A stretch of DNA of 64,000 bases from the NCBI GenBank assembly GCA_017311315.1, contig CM029610.1, positions 5,017,126 to 5,081,125 of the forward strand. Direction: 5' to 3'. The DNA is from Dendrocalamus latiflorus (taxonomy: Eukaryota > Streptophyta > Magnoliopsida > Poales > Poaceae). A program made the position numbers and the translations under genes. Positions 33,096 through 50,280 of this stretch are shown here, piece by piece. Each line of letters begins with the position of its first letter. Position 1 is the stretch's first letter. The notes beneath the pieces were generated by a model. The model was not told the origin of the DNA, searched no databases, and was given only the letters and a program-made list of their open reading frames with translations.

Positions 33096-33957
33096 GGGGG
33101 AATTGCATATATACCCCATAGTTACTAGTGACTTATAAATATACCCCACTCTTAGATGGCTTTGCTATTTGCCCCACACTTAGAGTGCCCCCTTGCTATT
33201 TTGCCCTACTACCTACCTGGCTGCTGGGAATTCCTGATCTACCCTTTCCGGGGGCGTGGCCGGCGGCGGCGGAACGGAGGCAGGCGTGGAGGGGGCGGGG
33301 TTGGCCGGGGGCGGCGCAGCCGGGGTGGCTGGAGGCGGTGCAGCCGGGGTGGGCGGAGGCGGCGCGGTGGCGTTGGCCGGCGGCGACGGCGCGGGGAGGT
33401 ACTCCGCGGCCTCGACGCCTTCCTCCTTCGGCTCCCGCCCCCTCTCGCCGCCGACGCCGCCATGGCCGCCTCCTCCGCCTCGGGCTCCGGCGACGCCATC
33501 CCCGCACAGAACGCCGCATCTCGTGCCGCCCTCCGCGCCGCGCGCCCCGACCTCGTCTTCCGCCTCTTCTCCACCTTCTCCTCCTCCCCGGACTTCCCAG
33601 GCGTCGGCGGCGACGAGAGGGGGTGGGAGCCGAAGGAGGAAGGCGTCGAGGCCGCGGAGTACCTCCCCGCGCCGTCGCCGCCGGCCAGCGCCGCCTCCAG
33701 CCACCCCGGCTGCACTGCCTCCAGCCACCCCGGCTGCGTCGCCCCCGGCCAACCCCGTCCCCTCCGCGCCTGCCTCCGTTCCGCCGCCGCCGGCCACGCC
33801 CCCGGGAAGGGTAGATCGGGAATTCCCAGCAGCCAGGTGGGTAGTGGGGCAAAATAGCAAGAGGGCACTCCAAGTATGGGGCAAATAGCAAATCTATCTA
33901 AGAGTGAGGCATATTTACAAGTCACTAGTAACTATAGGGTATATATGCAATTCCCCC
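33096..33957. mobile_element. Fold-back MULE, 862 bp, next to the GAPCp promoter
   Basis: Both ends read GGGGGAATTGCATATATACC inward. The inverted arms extend about 360 bp each (to about 33463 and from about 33598), with scattered substitutions, leaving a loop of roughly 130 bp. A perfect 9-bp target duplication CTGCACGGC lies at 33087-33095 and 33958-33966, diagnostic of Mutator-like elements. The loop (33462-33600) reads MAASSASGSGDAIPAQNAAS and RPDLVFRLFSTFSSSPDFPG in one frame, codon-like and G/C-rich, and may be a captured gene piece (Pack-MULE); its source is not recognised. Open frames on both strands mirror each other because of the palindrome. No transposase. Confidence 0.92.
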
Positions 33958-33966
33958 CTGCACGGC

Positions 33967-34112
33967 CAGCTTTTTTATAACAAGACGCCATGCGCCGCCA
34001 CCTTCCCTGCCAGCCTCCGCCGCTTCCGCACGCCCAAAGGCAAAGCAAAGGCTCCCCTCCCCGGTGAAACCCTAACACCGCGCGCCCGCACGCACCATCC
34101 ATTTCCTCCCCC
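33967..34112 (+). promoter_or_regulatory. Core promoter and leader of GAPCp
   Basis: A TATA-like TTTTTTATAA at 33971-33980 lies 133 nt before the GAPCp start codon, giving a leader of roughly 100 nt, C-rich as in many plant plastid-protein genes. Only nine bases separate the TATA-like block from the end of the MULE target duplication at 33966. No start site was mapped. Confidence 0.5.
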
Positions 34113-40218
<6,106 letters not shown>

Positions 40219-40935
40219 TGTCCTGAGAACCCTCTGCTAGTCTAGGAAGGCTGCGATTTTGACGGTCTTTTTTTCAAGTATTGGTTTGGAATAAGATGTA
40301 TGTGGAACGAGAAAAGCAACTCTGGCTGATGGCTTATGTCTTAAATATTTGAATTCTGGTTGTTCGTGGGAGATAGTATACACAATAAAATAGTCGCATA
40401 TAATTTTGGCCGATACAGCTAAATGTAGTACACTTTTTACTATAATCTTCTTGCGTTGAAAAAGCGCACCGTTTAAAAGATAGTTATTGTGGACAGTATG
40501 AGTATAAACCGGCTGAAAGTTGAGCTCTTAGTTTTCCAAAGTGCCTCAAGATTCGTGCAAAGAACTAAGAAGATGGGATGGTCTGAATTTTAAAAGTTAG
40601 TATCAATCTCAAGGTACATTTGATGATGATGATGATAGTATGTGGATGTCCATATACGCGTGGAACAGCTATATTCATGTCGAACACAAAAAAAAGAACT
40701 CGGATCCATGACTTGTTTGTACCAGAGGACGAAAATTACTCCGTAGCGTTCAGAGCATGTGGTGGAATTGTTGAGTGAATCATATATATCGGTGACTTGA
40801 TTCATCTGAGGAATGCTCTGTTTCTGAGCGCTTCACAAACTTTAAAAGATAGATAGGATGTACGTACACATTTATTTTTAGGTGGAAGATGGTAAAACTT
40901 TTTGTTAAGCATACAAAAACAAGATACGCACATAG
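40219..40935. other. GAPCp 3' UTR and spacer
   Basis: The first 200 bp probably hold the 3' UTR; AATAAA-like signals occur near 40384. The rest is A/T-rich spacer with a short GATGAT microsatellite at 40621-40636. No gene. Confidence 0.5.
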
Positions 40936-41239
40936 TATTGCCAAGCATGCACTACTTGGCTGGTAGGTATTAATTCCTGTAATTTGACGAACATGTCAAA
41001 ACAAGATATGCATTTCACCTAGCGTTAAAATACAGTAAATTTGGTTCAACCATCCTGTCATCAGCCATTAACCTCTCTTTAATACCAGATATTGCCAAGC
41101 ATGCACTACTTGGCCGGTAGGTGTTCCTGTAATTTGACTAGCATATCAAAACAAGATATGCATTTCACCTAGCGTTAAAATACAGTAAATTTGGTTCAAC
41201 CATTCTGTCATCAGCCATTAACCTCTCTTTAATACCAGC
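40936..41239. repeat. Tandem duplication, two units of about 150 bp
   Basis: Units 40936-41089 and 41090-41239 both run from tattgccaagcatgcacta to cattaacctctctttaatac. Differences are a few substitutions and a 4-bp gap (ggtattaattcctg against ggtgttcctg). Non-coding. Confidence 0.93.
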
Positions 41240-41427
41240 TAGAACAAGGTCATCATCCACATTATCCAGTCCATGGTTGATACAAAATTGTCAATGCCTA
41301 CCAATTTTACAAAACATTATTGCATATCCAATTCCCATTACATGATTCACCTTTCGAGTTCTGCGAATAGGCACGCCAACTGATCCTTGCCTTCCTACAC
41401 CTCAAAACAACCAATCCCAAAGTATTA

Positions 41428-41524
41428 GGCCCTGTTTGGAATGCGGGAATTTTTCCCGATTCCTGCGGGAATTGAACTGTTTCCTGTAAAATTCCTGTGA
41501 AATTCCTCTGTTCCAAACAGGCCC
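41428..41524. mobile_element. Tourist-like MITE, 97 bp
   Basis: Perfect 14-bp inverted ends GGCCCTGTTTGGAA with a TTA target duplication (41425-41427 and 41525-41527), the PIF/Harbinger pattern. The interior is built from short inverted gggaatt/aattcct motifs. Confidence 0.85.
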
Positions 41525-41527
41525 TTA

Positions 41528-41969
41528 GCTATTGGTTGCAAGACTACCGCCACCTTTGCGCCTATCTTGATACTGGCACTACTCCTCGTGTCTTGTGGTA
41601 AGTACAGAATACCTTGTGCTAACAATAAAGATTTCGAATAAATTGATTCATATACTTCCGTGTCTTCAATTATCACAAAAAAAATCAAATCTTTTTGATT
41701 AAACAGATGCAGATTGCCAGACGTATCCCTCCAAATATCCCTGCTACGACCCTGACGTCTGCGCTACCCAGTGCAAAGCCGCCGGCTACCAAACCGGCTA
41801 TTGCATAAACCAACATCAGCGTCCGAGCGAGCTCAAAAAAAAAAAAACATCAGCGTCCGAGCGATTGTGTCTGCATGAATTGCGACTAGCAAGCGCACGA
41901 TGGCCATTTTGCAAAGTCGATTCCAATAGAGCAAACCCGTGCATGAACCTATAATATGGCAGGACGAAC
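41528..41969. other. Spacer
   Basis: No gene. A phrase catcagcgtccgagcga occurs twice (41811 and 41849), with an A run between. Confidence 0.4.
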
Positions 41970-42099
41970 CAGTAGCGGACCTAGAAAAAAAATCTAGATA
42001 GGGCGAAGTCCAATGACAGACCCAAGAAAAAAAAACTAGGTAGCCTGAAGTCGGAAGCGTGAAATAAACAGTAATACCCAAAAACAAAACAATCCATGA

Positions 42100-42660
42100 T
42101 CAAACTATGTTGCAATCAACAAGCAATGACATGGCCAGAACAATATTTTGATCCTTCCTTTGCAATACAAGAGACAACTCATTTGTAATGCGAAGCACTT
42201 TTAACATCATCTTTAATATGAACACAAAATTAAAAGTCTCCATTATATGCAACAAACCTGCTGCCTTAGATGGATTACGCCCATCTTGGTGCACAATGCC
42301 TAGCACATCTGTTACTGCATCCCACATGGTCTCAATACGGATTAAAGTTGTATAATGAGAACCTCATCTAATGTCTCCAGGTCTTGCCAAGCTAGTTTCT
42401 TGATGCTTACCTCTTCCTGAAAAATGTCACCACTCTCCAACTTACCTAAAATATTTTGATGATGTTTGTATAGCAATACATCCTTCCTCTTGCAAGATGC
42501 ACTAGTAGTGGTCACAATCAAAGTGACATACTCAAAGAAATCATTAATAGATGAACAACAACTTGTGACAGCAATCACTACCAACTGTAACTGATGAGCA
42601 AAGCAGTGAACATAAAAAACAATGAACACACGAATCAATGATATTCTCGACATGATTTTT
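42100..42660 (-). pseudogene. hAT-type (ZMYM1-like) transposase fragment
   Basis: Two minus-strand frames. The upstream one reads VHCFAHQLQLVVIAV, CSSINDFFEYVTLIVTTTSAS and CKRKDVLLYKHHQNIL; the downstream one reads MWDAVTDVLGIVHQDG, PSKAAGLL, MLKVLRITNELSLVLQRKD and QNIVLAMSLL. These are the conserved middle segments of plant zinc-finger MYM-type-1-like proteins, which are domesticated or active hAT-type transposases. Zinc finger and dimerisation ends are absent, and stops and shifts break the frame. Confidence 0.8.
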
Positions 42661-42989
42661 CACTACTCTTGACATATGTAGATTTCTTAAGGACGCCATC
42701 CAAAGGAATCAAGATGCTGAATGCGTTTTGTGAGCATTGAGTCCGATTCCATGGAAGGAAACTTTTGTCTAATTTTTACGGTGCCGCACTATTTATGTTT
42801 GTTGGGGTAGAGAAAGGGGGAGAGGAATATATATATTTATTTATTTGCATATTACCATCGTGCTTCTGAATTTGATGATCTTCAGCTGGTGGATCTTCAC
42901 TTTATTCAGCTAGAGGGTTGGTTGTTATTACTAGTTCCATTAATCTCAATATTGTGTACAGTGCACGTTCTTTTTAGTATGATTGATGA

Positions 42990-44841
42990 CAATGGCGGAA
43001 CCAGGATTTGGCTACGCCCCGGGCTGAACTCTAACAACCTAAAACTAGCTCCAATTTGTACCCATATCACGATATAACAACAGTATATCATAATTGGCTA
43101 ATTGCATTACTGATATGAAACTTGAGTTCAATACTAAACAAGTAAACATGAAGCATAATAAGAAAACATGGCATAATATCAAAATATAAAAAATGTAACA
43201 TGACAGATATACAATTTGAGTACCTAAATTACGAAGATTTACGCCCGCTTCATTTTGTATGATCAAATGCAAGAAAGAGATGTCTTCAGTGTGTTGGTTG
43301 AGAACGTCAACACTCTCTTGATAGATGGAAATGCTTGCTGTTTCCTCAAAAGATCCTGCTTTAGGAGATTGCCAAGTCAGAACAAATAATATTTTGCTGC
43401 ATTCTTGTACAGATTTGAAAGATGAGAGTGCTAGAGCAATTTGTGTTTGTTTAGCACTGACCACTTGACTAGACATTGTACTTATCAAGAGAAAGACATG
43501 ATAACTATGGTCACATTAAAAGCATATTTTCTGTGGTGAAGCTAATGGCTATGAGAGCCTGATGGGTTTATCTGATCTCATGAATTGAATAGTTACATCA
43601 TAAGACAATATAATTGTTAAATTCTCTTCTAAGCAAGGTGATTATTTTAGTTTATGCTACCCAACAATTAATCACATACTGTTAATCACTAAGATGAATT
43701 TCTACAAAAGGTAGATGAGATCGTGAGAGTGCTCCATTGCAGGTGTTTAATTAAGAGTTCAATTAATATCCGAGAACAAGTATATTACTTTCTTTTGTAC
43801 ATTGTCTACATTTTAAACTCAAGTAGAATTTTGGAAATAACTCATGCAATAAGGTCCAAGTGGATGCAGATTACAGTCCAACAAGTGTAAAATCCCAGTT
43901 AAAAGATCTCAAGCAAATAGTGACATATTGCATTTGTATAAGATAAGAATACATTTCAGTATTTCACAATTCACATCCTTTATCAATTATCAATTGCCGG
44001 TTTACCTACCACTGAAGAGTGAAGCCTAAGGCAGTGGGACTCTGGTCTCTGACGAGCAGCAGGCAGGAGCGGGAGGGGGGCGACGCCGGTGCTGGCCGCC
44101 TGGCCGGGAGGTGGGCACTGGGTCAGTGGGTGGCGCAGGCCAGGAGGACTGGAGGAGGGGCGCCGGGGTGGCACTGGGCCGCTGGCCGTCGGGAGGGGGC
44201 GGGCTGGGAGGCCGAGAGTCGGCCGGCGTTGGCTGAGAGGAGCCGAGGCGGGCCGGCGCCGAGAGGGGGGCAGCCGGGCAGGCCGGGAGCCGGCCGGTGC
44301 TGGCTGGGGGAGCCGAAGCGGGGCGACGCCGGGAGGGGGGCAGCCCGGGAGCTAGGCGGCGCTGGCCGGGAGGTAGGGCGGCGCCAAGAGGGGGGCGGGA
44401 GGCGGGGCGGCACCGGGAGAGGGGCGGGCCGGGACGCGGGGCGGCGCCGGGTGGGGAGCAGACCGGGAGGAGAGGCGGCGCCGAGAGGGGGGCGGGAGGC
44501 AGGGCGGCGCCGGGTGGGGGGCAGGCCGGGAGGCGGGGCGGCGCCGGATCTGCGGAAAACCGAGACGACTGGCGCTAGGGTTTTGAGGCAGGCGAGCAGC
44601 GGCTCTGCGGGACAGTTGCGAGCGCGTGAAGTGGGCCGCGGCGTGAGCGCGTGAAGTGGGCCGTCCGCGGGATAGTGTCAGCCTGGCGAGCTGGAGAAAA
44701 ATGTTATGGGCTATTAGACTACCTGGGCTGAATTCTAGAAATACCACCCCGGGCTGGGCTGAAACTACATGGGCTATACACTACAATTTTTTCGCACCCC
44801 GGGCTGAAGCCCACCTTGCCGGGGGCCCAAATCCGCCCCTG
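42990..44841. mobile_element. Nested hAT-type element, 1852 bp
   Basis: Left end CAATGGCGGAACCAGGATTT; right end reversed CAGGGGCGGATTTGGG. The 8-bp target duplication ATTGATGA lies at 42982-42989 and 44842-44849 (9 bp if the preceding G is counted). A G/C-rich minisatellite with cgggaggggggc units fills 44040-44560, giving long Gly/Arg/Ala frames that are not genes. A 147-codon minus-strand frame (43045-43488) has no recognised domain. No transposase found. Confidence 0.88.
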
Positions 44842-45452
44842 ATTGATGAATCATACGTGAATCAGCAACTGTGCATTCTAACCTTGCATACATATAGATG
44901 ATTTAACCTTGCTGATGCCTGAAACTCTTGCGCTAGCAAAAGTAATGTAAGAAAAGTAATTTATGTATCCATCTACAGCCTACACCGTCACTTACTGATT
45001 ACTGAAACCAGTTACTGAACTAACCAACTTAACCCTCCCAATCCACTCGTGCTAACCACATGCAGTCAGTCAAAATCTGATTCTTGGTTACAATTGGCAG
45101 CACCCAAACAACACTTGAATTTGATTTCCTTTCACAATTCCAAGTGACAGCCAAACACAAAAAATAAAGTTCGAATCCAATGGCTGTCAATTCCAATTCA
45201 AATAGAAATGGTATTTGAATCCAATTCTTCATTCTCGTTTCAATTGATGGCTGTCAACTAGGGTGTAATTTTTTGGCGGTGAATTGTGATATGCAAGCCT
45301 CGAAGCGTGAATCAAAAGAAAACATCGGATGATCGGAGGAATTCAGGGGTGTTGTTTGTATCATGCCTCACTCGGCGGGGGGCCGGCCGGCAAGGGGAGC
45401 TCGGGCGGCCACCCGGGCTCGCCTGAAGGGCAGGTCCGCCCCTGGGACGAAC

Positions 45453-46432
45453 ATGACCATGGAAATAATAAGGCTTTACTGTTGATAATAATGTTGTTTT
45501 AGTAAATGTTTAGAGATTACGCTAAGCAGGGCTACGATAAGAAAATAAACAATTAGCGTATTGCTCAAATTGTTATTAGATGTTTTGCTTCCATATGTTG
45601 GGTGGCTTTTGTTTAACACAAGGCCTCCTTGCCATAAGTAGTCTAAATTTTCAACAGCAATTACAGTGACAATTCCTAAATGTTATGCTAGATTTTTTAA
45701 GCTCTACAACTTACAAAATAATCAAGACAGTAGTTATAGAATATTGCAAGTGATTGAAATGCAATAATAGAAATAACAGTAAGCAAATAATACTATGGTA
45801 AGAACAGGACAACAAGGTATAGAATCATTCACATATCAAATGTCTAGCAGAAAGTTCTAGATTGACACACCAATTCTATTCAATACCAAGGATCCTTGTT
45901 GAGCAATCGAATACCTACAATTAATCATGTCTAGCCACCCAATACTAGTGATCGAATAAATCAGATATCAACAAATATTCTACCTCACTAGTATGGCACG
46001 CTAATAGATTAAACAATCAAGAACCAAAAGCAATAGAGGAACTCACAACAGCTGTAGCACTCAAAGCTACAAAGAAGGGTCATGGCAAAGCACGTCAACG
46101 AAGATGTTGTCCTAGGAAACCTATTGCTACCACTATGCTATGGTATCACCAGCAAGGTTCACAGAGATATGATGCCTACTCCATGAACCCACTATGCCAT
46201 GGTATCACCAGTAAAGTTCACAGAGATACAATGCATACTCTATGAGCCGGGCACACCTGGACATGGATTGTGGTTCTGGAGTTGCCACAGTATCACCGGC
46301 ATGGTTCTAGATAGGTGGTAAGTTGTTAGACCCAAATCTAGCAAAATATCAAGAGATAGTTGTGATAACTATGATTCTTTGTGCTTAGTTTTTCTGTGTA
46401 ACTTTATATTCAATATTGCATTTGTTGTATTT
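45453..46432. other. Spacer between hAT 1 and the Copia element
   Basis: A/T-rich. It contains a tandem duplication of 58-59 bp (46130-46188 and 46189-46246, ccactatgcyatggtatcac...). No gene. Confidence 0.5.
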
Positions 46433-47003
46433 TATGATCTGAATCTGATCGAATCCGACCATTACTAATCTTTTCGACCGCTTGAAGAATCTGACCAGGT
46501 TTCGCTATCAATACAAATAGGTTGGAGGTTATGATTGGATCATCTTCATATCCGCGATGGACTCTACATCTACCCGCATCAGATGTGGTGCTCTAAGGTG
46601 CGTAAGCTGACTAAAGTTAGCCGTGGCTACTCGAGACATTTTCTAACTATAACTCTTCATCGTTATCTTCTGAGACTCTTCATGCGGGGTATTGTTCCCA
46701 TCTCCAAGAAGGTTACTGTTCTAGTTTCTGAGTAGGTTTCTATTTCATTGTCGACTAGGACTCTGTTCATTACCTCGTATGTGACTCTTGTCCCAAGGCT
46801 ATTTATATCCTCTATAAAATGTCTGGTAGAGGTGTGGAATCACACATATCCCAAGAGCATTCTGTAACTTCTCCTCATATAGTGATTTTGCTGATTGTGC
46901 ATTCATGGTTTTTTGACCACGAGAGGGTTTTCCTCGTTAAATCTATGCCTTGTGTTCTTGCTTATTCTTCATTGTTTCGTGCTGTCTTATTGATTTCATA
47001 ACA
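46433..47003 (+). mobile_element. Copia 5' LTR, about 571 bp
   Basis: Starts TGTTGTATTTTATGATCTG and ends tttcataACA, directly before TGTGGTATCCGATCT, a degenerate initiator-Met primer site. The first 275 bp match 50006-50280 with many substitutions, so the element is old. Confidence 0.75.
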
Positions 47004-50000
47004 TGTGGTATCCGATCTTAACAAGTGGTATCAAAGACATGTTCTTTGCCCATATCAATCTAGGGTACTCTCAACATGACAACAATGAAGTGTGATCTTT
47101 CGCTGCTTGACCGAGATACAAGATTTTAGCACAGCTTAATTTGGATGATGTGGTATTGAGAATCGACAAAATGCCCACTATATGGTACGCCGTGGAGAAG
47201 CAAAGAAGATATCATAAGGCTCTCTGTTAGATACATCTTCATCTTTCTGACAATATTCTCCAAGAGGTCACAAAGGAGACCATCGCTACTGCGTTATAGC
47301 TAAAGCTGAAAAGGATCTGCACGACCAAGTATTTGACTAGTAAGATACCTGTGAAACATAAGTTTTCTTGCTCAGATTGGTAAAAGGCAGATATGTGTTG
47401 AACCACTTGAGTGATTTTAAAGATATCGTCGCCGATCTTGAAGCATTGGAGGTTAAATACGAAGATGAAGATTTAGGTCTTATTCTACTATGCTTGTTGC
47501 CTAGTTTATTTTTTACATTTAGAGACACAATTCTTTATAGTCGGGATACTCTCACCCTTAAGGAGGTTTATGATGCTCTGCATGCAAAGGAGAAGCTAAA
47601 CTCTAGTGTCTAGCAAAAGCTCGAGTTCACATGCAGAATGTTTGTCTGTTCATGGAAGACAAACTAACAGGTCTCTAACTAGGGAGTTTAGGAGCAAAAG
47701 TAAAATTTAAGGCCGTTCTAAGTCAAAGAACAAGAATCCTTGCCGTTATTGCAAGAAAATTGGTCACAGCATATCCGAGTGCTGGAAACACCAGAACAAG
47801 GAGAAAAGGAATGACTATTCCAAGAAATATCAATAAGGTGAAAAAGCCAAAGCCACCATTGTTACTAAAGAAGGTTTCAAAGGAGATGTTCTTGTTGCTT
47901 TTGCTGGTGATTCTAAAATCAACAATGAATATATTCTTGATTCAACCTACATTTTTCACATGAGTCCAAATTGTGATTGGTTTGTTAACTATAAAGCGAC
48001 CCTGAGTGGATCAATGTTGATAGAAGATAATGCTCCATGCAAGATTGCATGCATTGATTCTATCTAGATCAAGATGTTTGATAATACTATTAGAACCCTG
48101 CCAGAAGTCTAACATATTCTAAGATTGAAAAGGAATTTTATCTCAATGAATACTCATGATGGTAGAGAGTACAAGTTTTCAGGTGGAGGTGGAGTCTTGA
48201 AGGTCTCCAAAGGCGTTGTTGTTGTGATGAAAGGTGATATGAATACAATAAATTTATATTATCTTCAAGTCACTACTTTGGTCAGAACCGCTGTTGTTTC
48301 TTTGACTAGATTGTCTGATACAGATCGGACTAATCTATGGCACATGCATCTAGGATACATGAGTGAACTTGGCATGAAAGAGTTGTGCAAAATAAGTTTA
48401 CTTGATGGTCAAGGCATCAATCAGTTGAAGTTCTATGAACACTGTGTTTTCGGCAAGTAGAAGAGGGTAAATTTCAATACTGCTACTCATTCTTCAAAAG
48501 GCATATTGTATTATGTTCATTCTAATTTGTGGGGGAGAAACCCGCGTTCCATTCTTTAGAGGTGCAAACTACATGTTGAATATCATTGATGTCTACTCGA
48601 GAAGAGTTTGGATATACTTCATCAAGCACAAGTCAGATGTGTTCAAGATGTTCAAAGAGTGAAAGATTATAACAGAAAATAGACTGATAAGCATGTTAAG
48701 AAACTTTGAACATATAATGGCTTGGAGTTTTGCTCGGAAGCATTTGAAGCATTGTGCCGATTGGAAGGCATCATGAGGCACTATGATGTTCTTGGTACAC
48801 CACGGCATAATGGTGTCGTTAAGCACATGAATATTGCCATCATGGAAAATGTGCGCTACATGTTATCGATAGCAGGTCTGTTAAGGAGTTTTTGGGCTGA
48901 AGCCTCTTCCACTGCATATCATTCGATCTACTGATCACTAAACACTATCATAGACAGAAAAACTCAATTAAGAAGTGGCTGAGTTCTCGCATCAACTAGT
49001 CAAATTTGAAGATTTTTGGATGTCCTGCTTATGCCCATATCAGTAATGGGAAATTGAATCCAAGAGCTATTAAGTGCATTTTTCTAGGCTATAAATTTGG
49101 TGTGAAATGTTACAAATTGTGGAATCCTGAAACTAGAAAGGTGGACATAAGTAGAAATATTACATTTGATGAGTCTGCTTTGATGATAGACAATACGACC
49201 AGCTTTGCTCCCAAGAAGCAACAGAAGACCAGCGTGCAGGTGGAGCATGTTATTAATTCAGAATTCCACCAAAAGCTAACAAAGAAAAATCACAAGAAAT
49301 CCATGTTCAAGTTTCGACCAGTAGTCATCCAATAAGAACCGGTCGAAACCAGCATTCCATTGCAGCTGATCAGGTAAGGAAGACTATTTAGCCTTCGAGG
49401 AGGTTAATTGAAGAAGCCAATATTGTGGCTTATTGTTTAAACGTGGTAGAAGACATTGAAGGGATTGCTGAGCCTTCAACTTATTAAGAAGGCATCTATT
49501 TTGATGAGGCAGAGAGGTGGATAGCTGCCATGTACGAGGAGATGGAATCTCTCAAGAAAAACTCTACTTAGGAGCTAGTTAAGCTCCTGATTGAAAAAAA
49601 AAACATATATACTGCAAGTGGGTTTACAAGAAGAAGGAAGGCACATCACTAACCGACCAGGTCAGATACAAGCCAAGGCTTATTGCAAAGGGATATAGCT
49701 GAATCCTAGGTTTTAATTTCATAGATGTTTTTCCCTTTAGTTAAGCATAGTTCCATTTGCACCTCATCCGATGTGTTATTACACAAGGTGATATCAAAAT
49801 TTGCAAGATTAATACTCATGAAAATCTAGCTACTATGATGACAAGTTAGTTCCTACCGCTAAGTTTGAGCTCTACTCAGACTTGGTTGGTACTACTTGTT
49901 AATTCTTTCGGACATTTGATGCACAAGAGGCATTCTACAATTTCATCAAGAAGTTCTTTGGTTTTTCTTTTTTGCTACATAAGGAATTCGGTTCAAAGTG

Positions 50001-50005
50001 GAGTT
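47004..50005 (+). pseudogene. Copia gag-pol, heavily mutated
   Basis: In order: gag segment (LSDFKDIVADLEALEVKYED, about 47409-47470); zinc knuckle CRYCKKIGHSISECW (about 47740-47790); GAG-pre-integrase (LWHMHLGYMSELGMKELCK, 48337); integrase core pieces (TYNGLEFCSEAF, TPRHNGVVKHMNIAIMENVR, 48711-48870); KIFGCPAYAHISNGKLNPRA and IFLGYKFGVKCYKLW (49007-49130); and the start of reverse transcriptase (WIAAMYEEMESLKKN at 49515, then KWVYKKKEGTS and KARLIAKGY). RT and RNase H beyond about 49730 are lost. At least ten stops or frameshifts. Integrase-before-RT order fixes the class as Copia. Confidence 0.85.
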
Positions 50006-50280
50006 TGTTGTATTTTGTGATTCGAATCTGGTCGGATCCGACCACTACTGGTCTTTCCGACCGCTTGAAGAATATGATCGACTTTCGATATCAATGCAAA
50101 CTATTTGGTGATTATGATTGGGATCATCTTCATGTTCACGATAGACTCTTCACCGACCTGCATCAGACATGGTGCTCTAAGGTGTGTGCGCCGACTAGAG
50201 TCAAACGTCGCTACTAAGGCGTTTTTCCGACTACAACTCTTCACTGTTATCTTCTGACGCTCTCCATGCGGGGTGTTGTA
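50006..50280 (+). mobile_element. Copia 3' LTR, truncated
   Basis: Begins TGTTGTATTTTGTGATTCG after a purine-rich tract and matches the first half of 46433-47003 through gcggggtgttgt; similarity then stops. The rest of the LTR is missing. Confidence 0.7.

Larger units (their letters stand above)
41970..45444 (-). mobile_element. hAT transposon 1, decayed, 3475 bp
   Basis: Left end CAGTAGCGGACCTAG; right end reversed CAGGGGCGGACCTGC. A perfect 8-bp target duplication GGACGAAC lies at 41962-41969 and 45445-45452. The minus strand keeps part of a hAT/ZMYM1-like transposase (42100-42660). The element is interrupted by a second hAT-type element at 42990-44841. Inactive by decay. Confidence 0.9.

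Noticed and set aside
33128..33925. Five or more 210-233-residue proteins on both strands
   Set aside because: The palindromic MULE gives mirror-image frames; no frame has a domain or coding bias over the others.
44019..44654. 211-residue Gly/Arg-rich protein
   Set aside because: It is a translation of a G/C minisatellite inside a nested hAT element; other frames are equally open.
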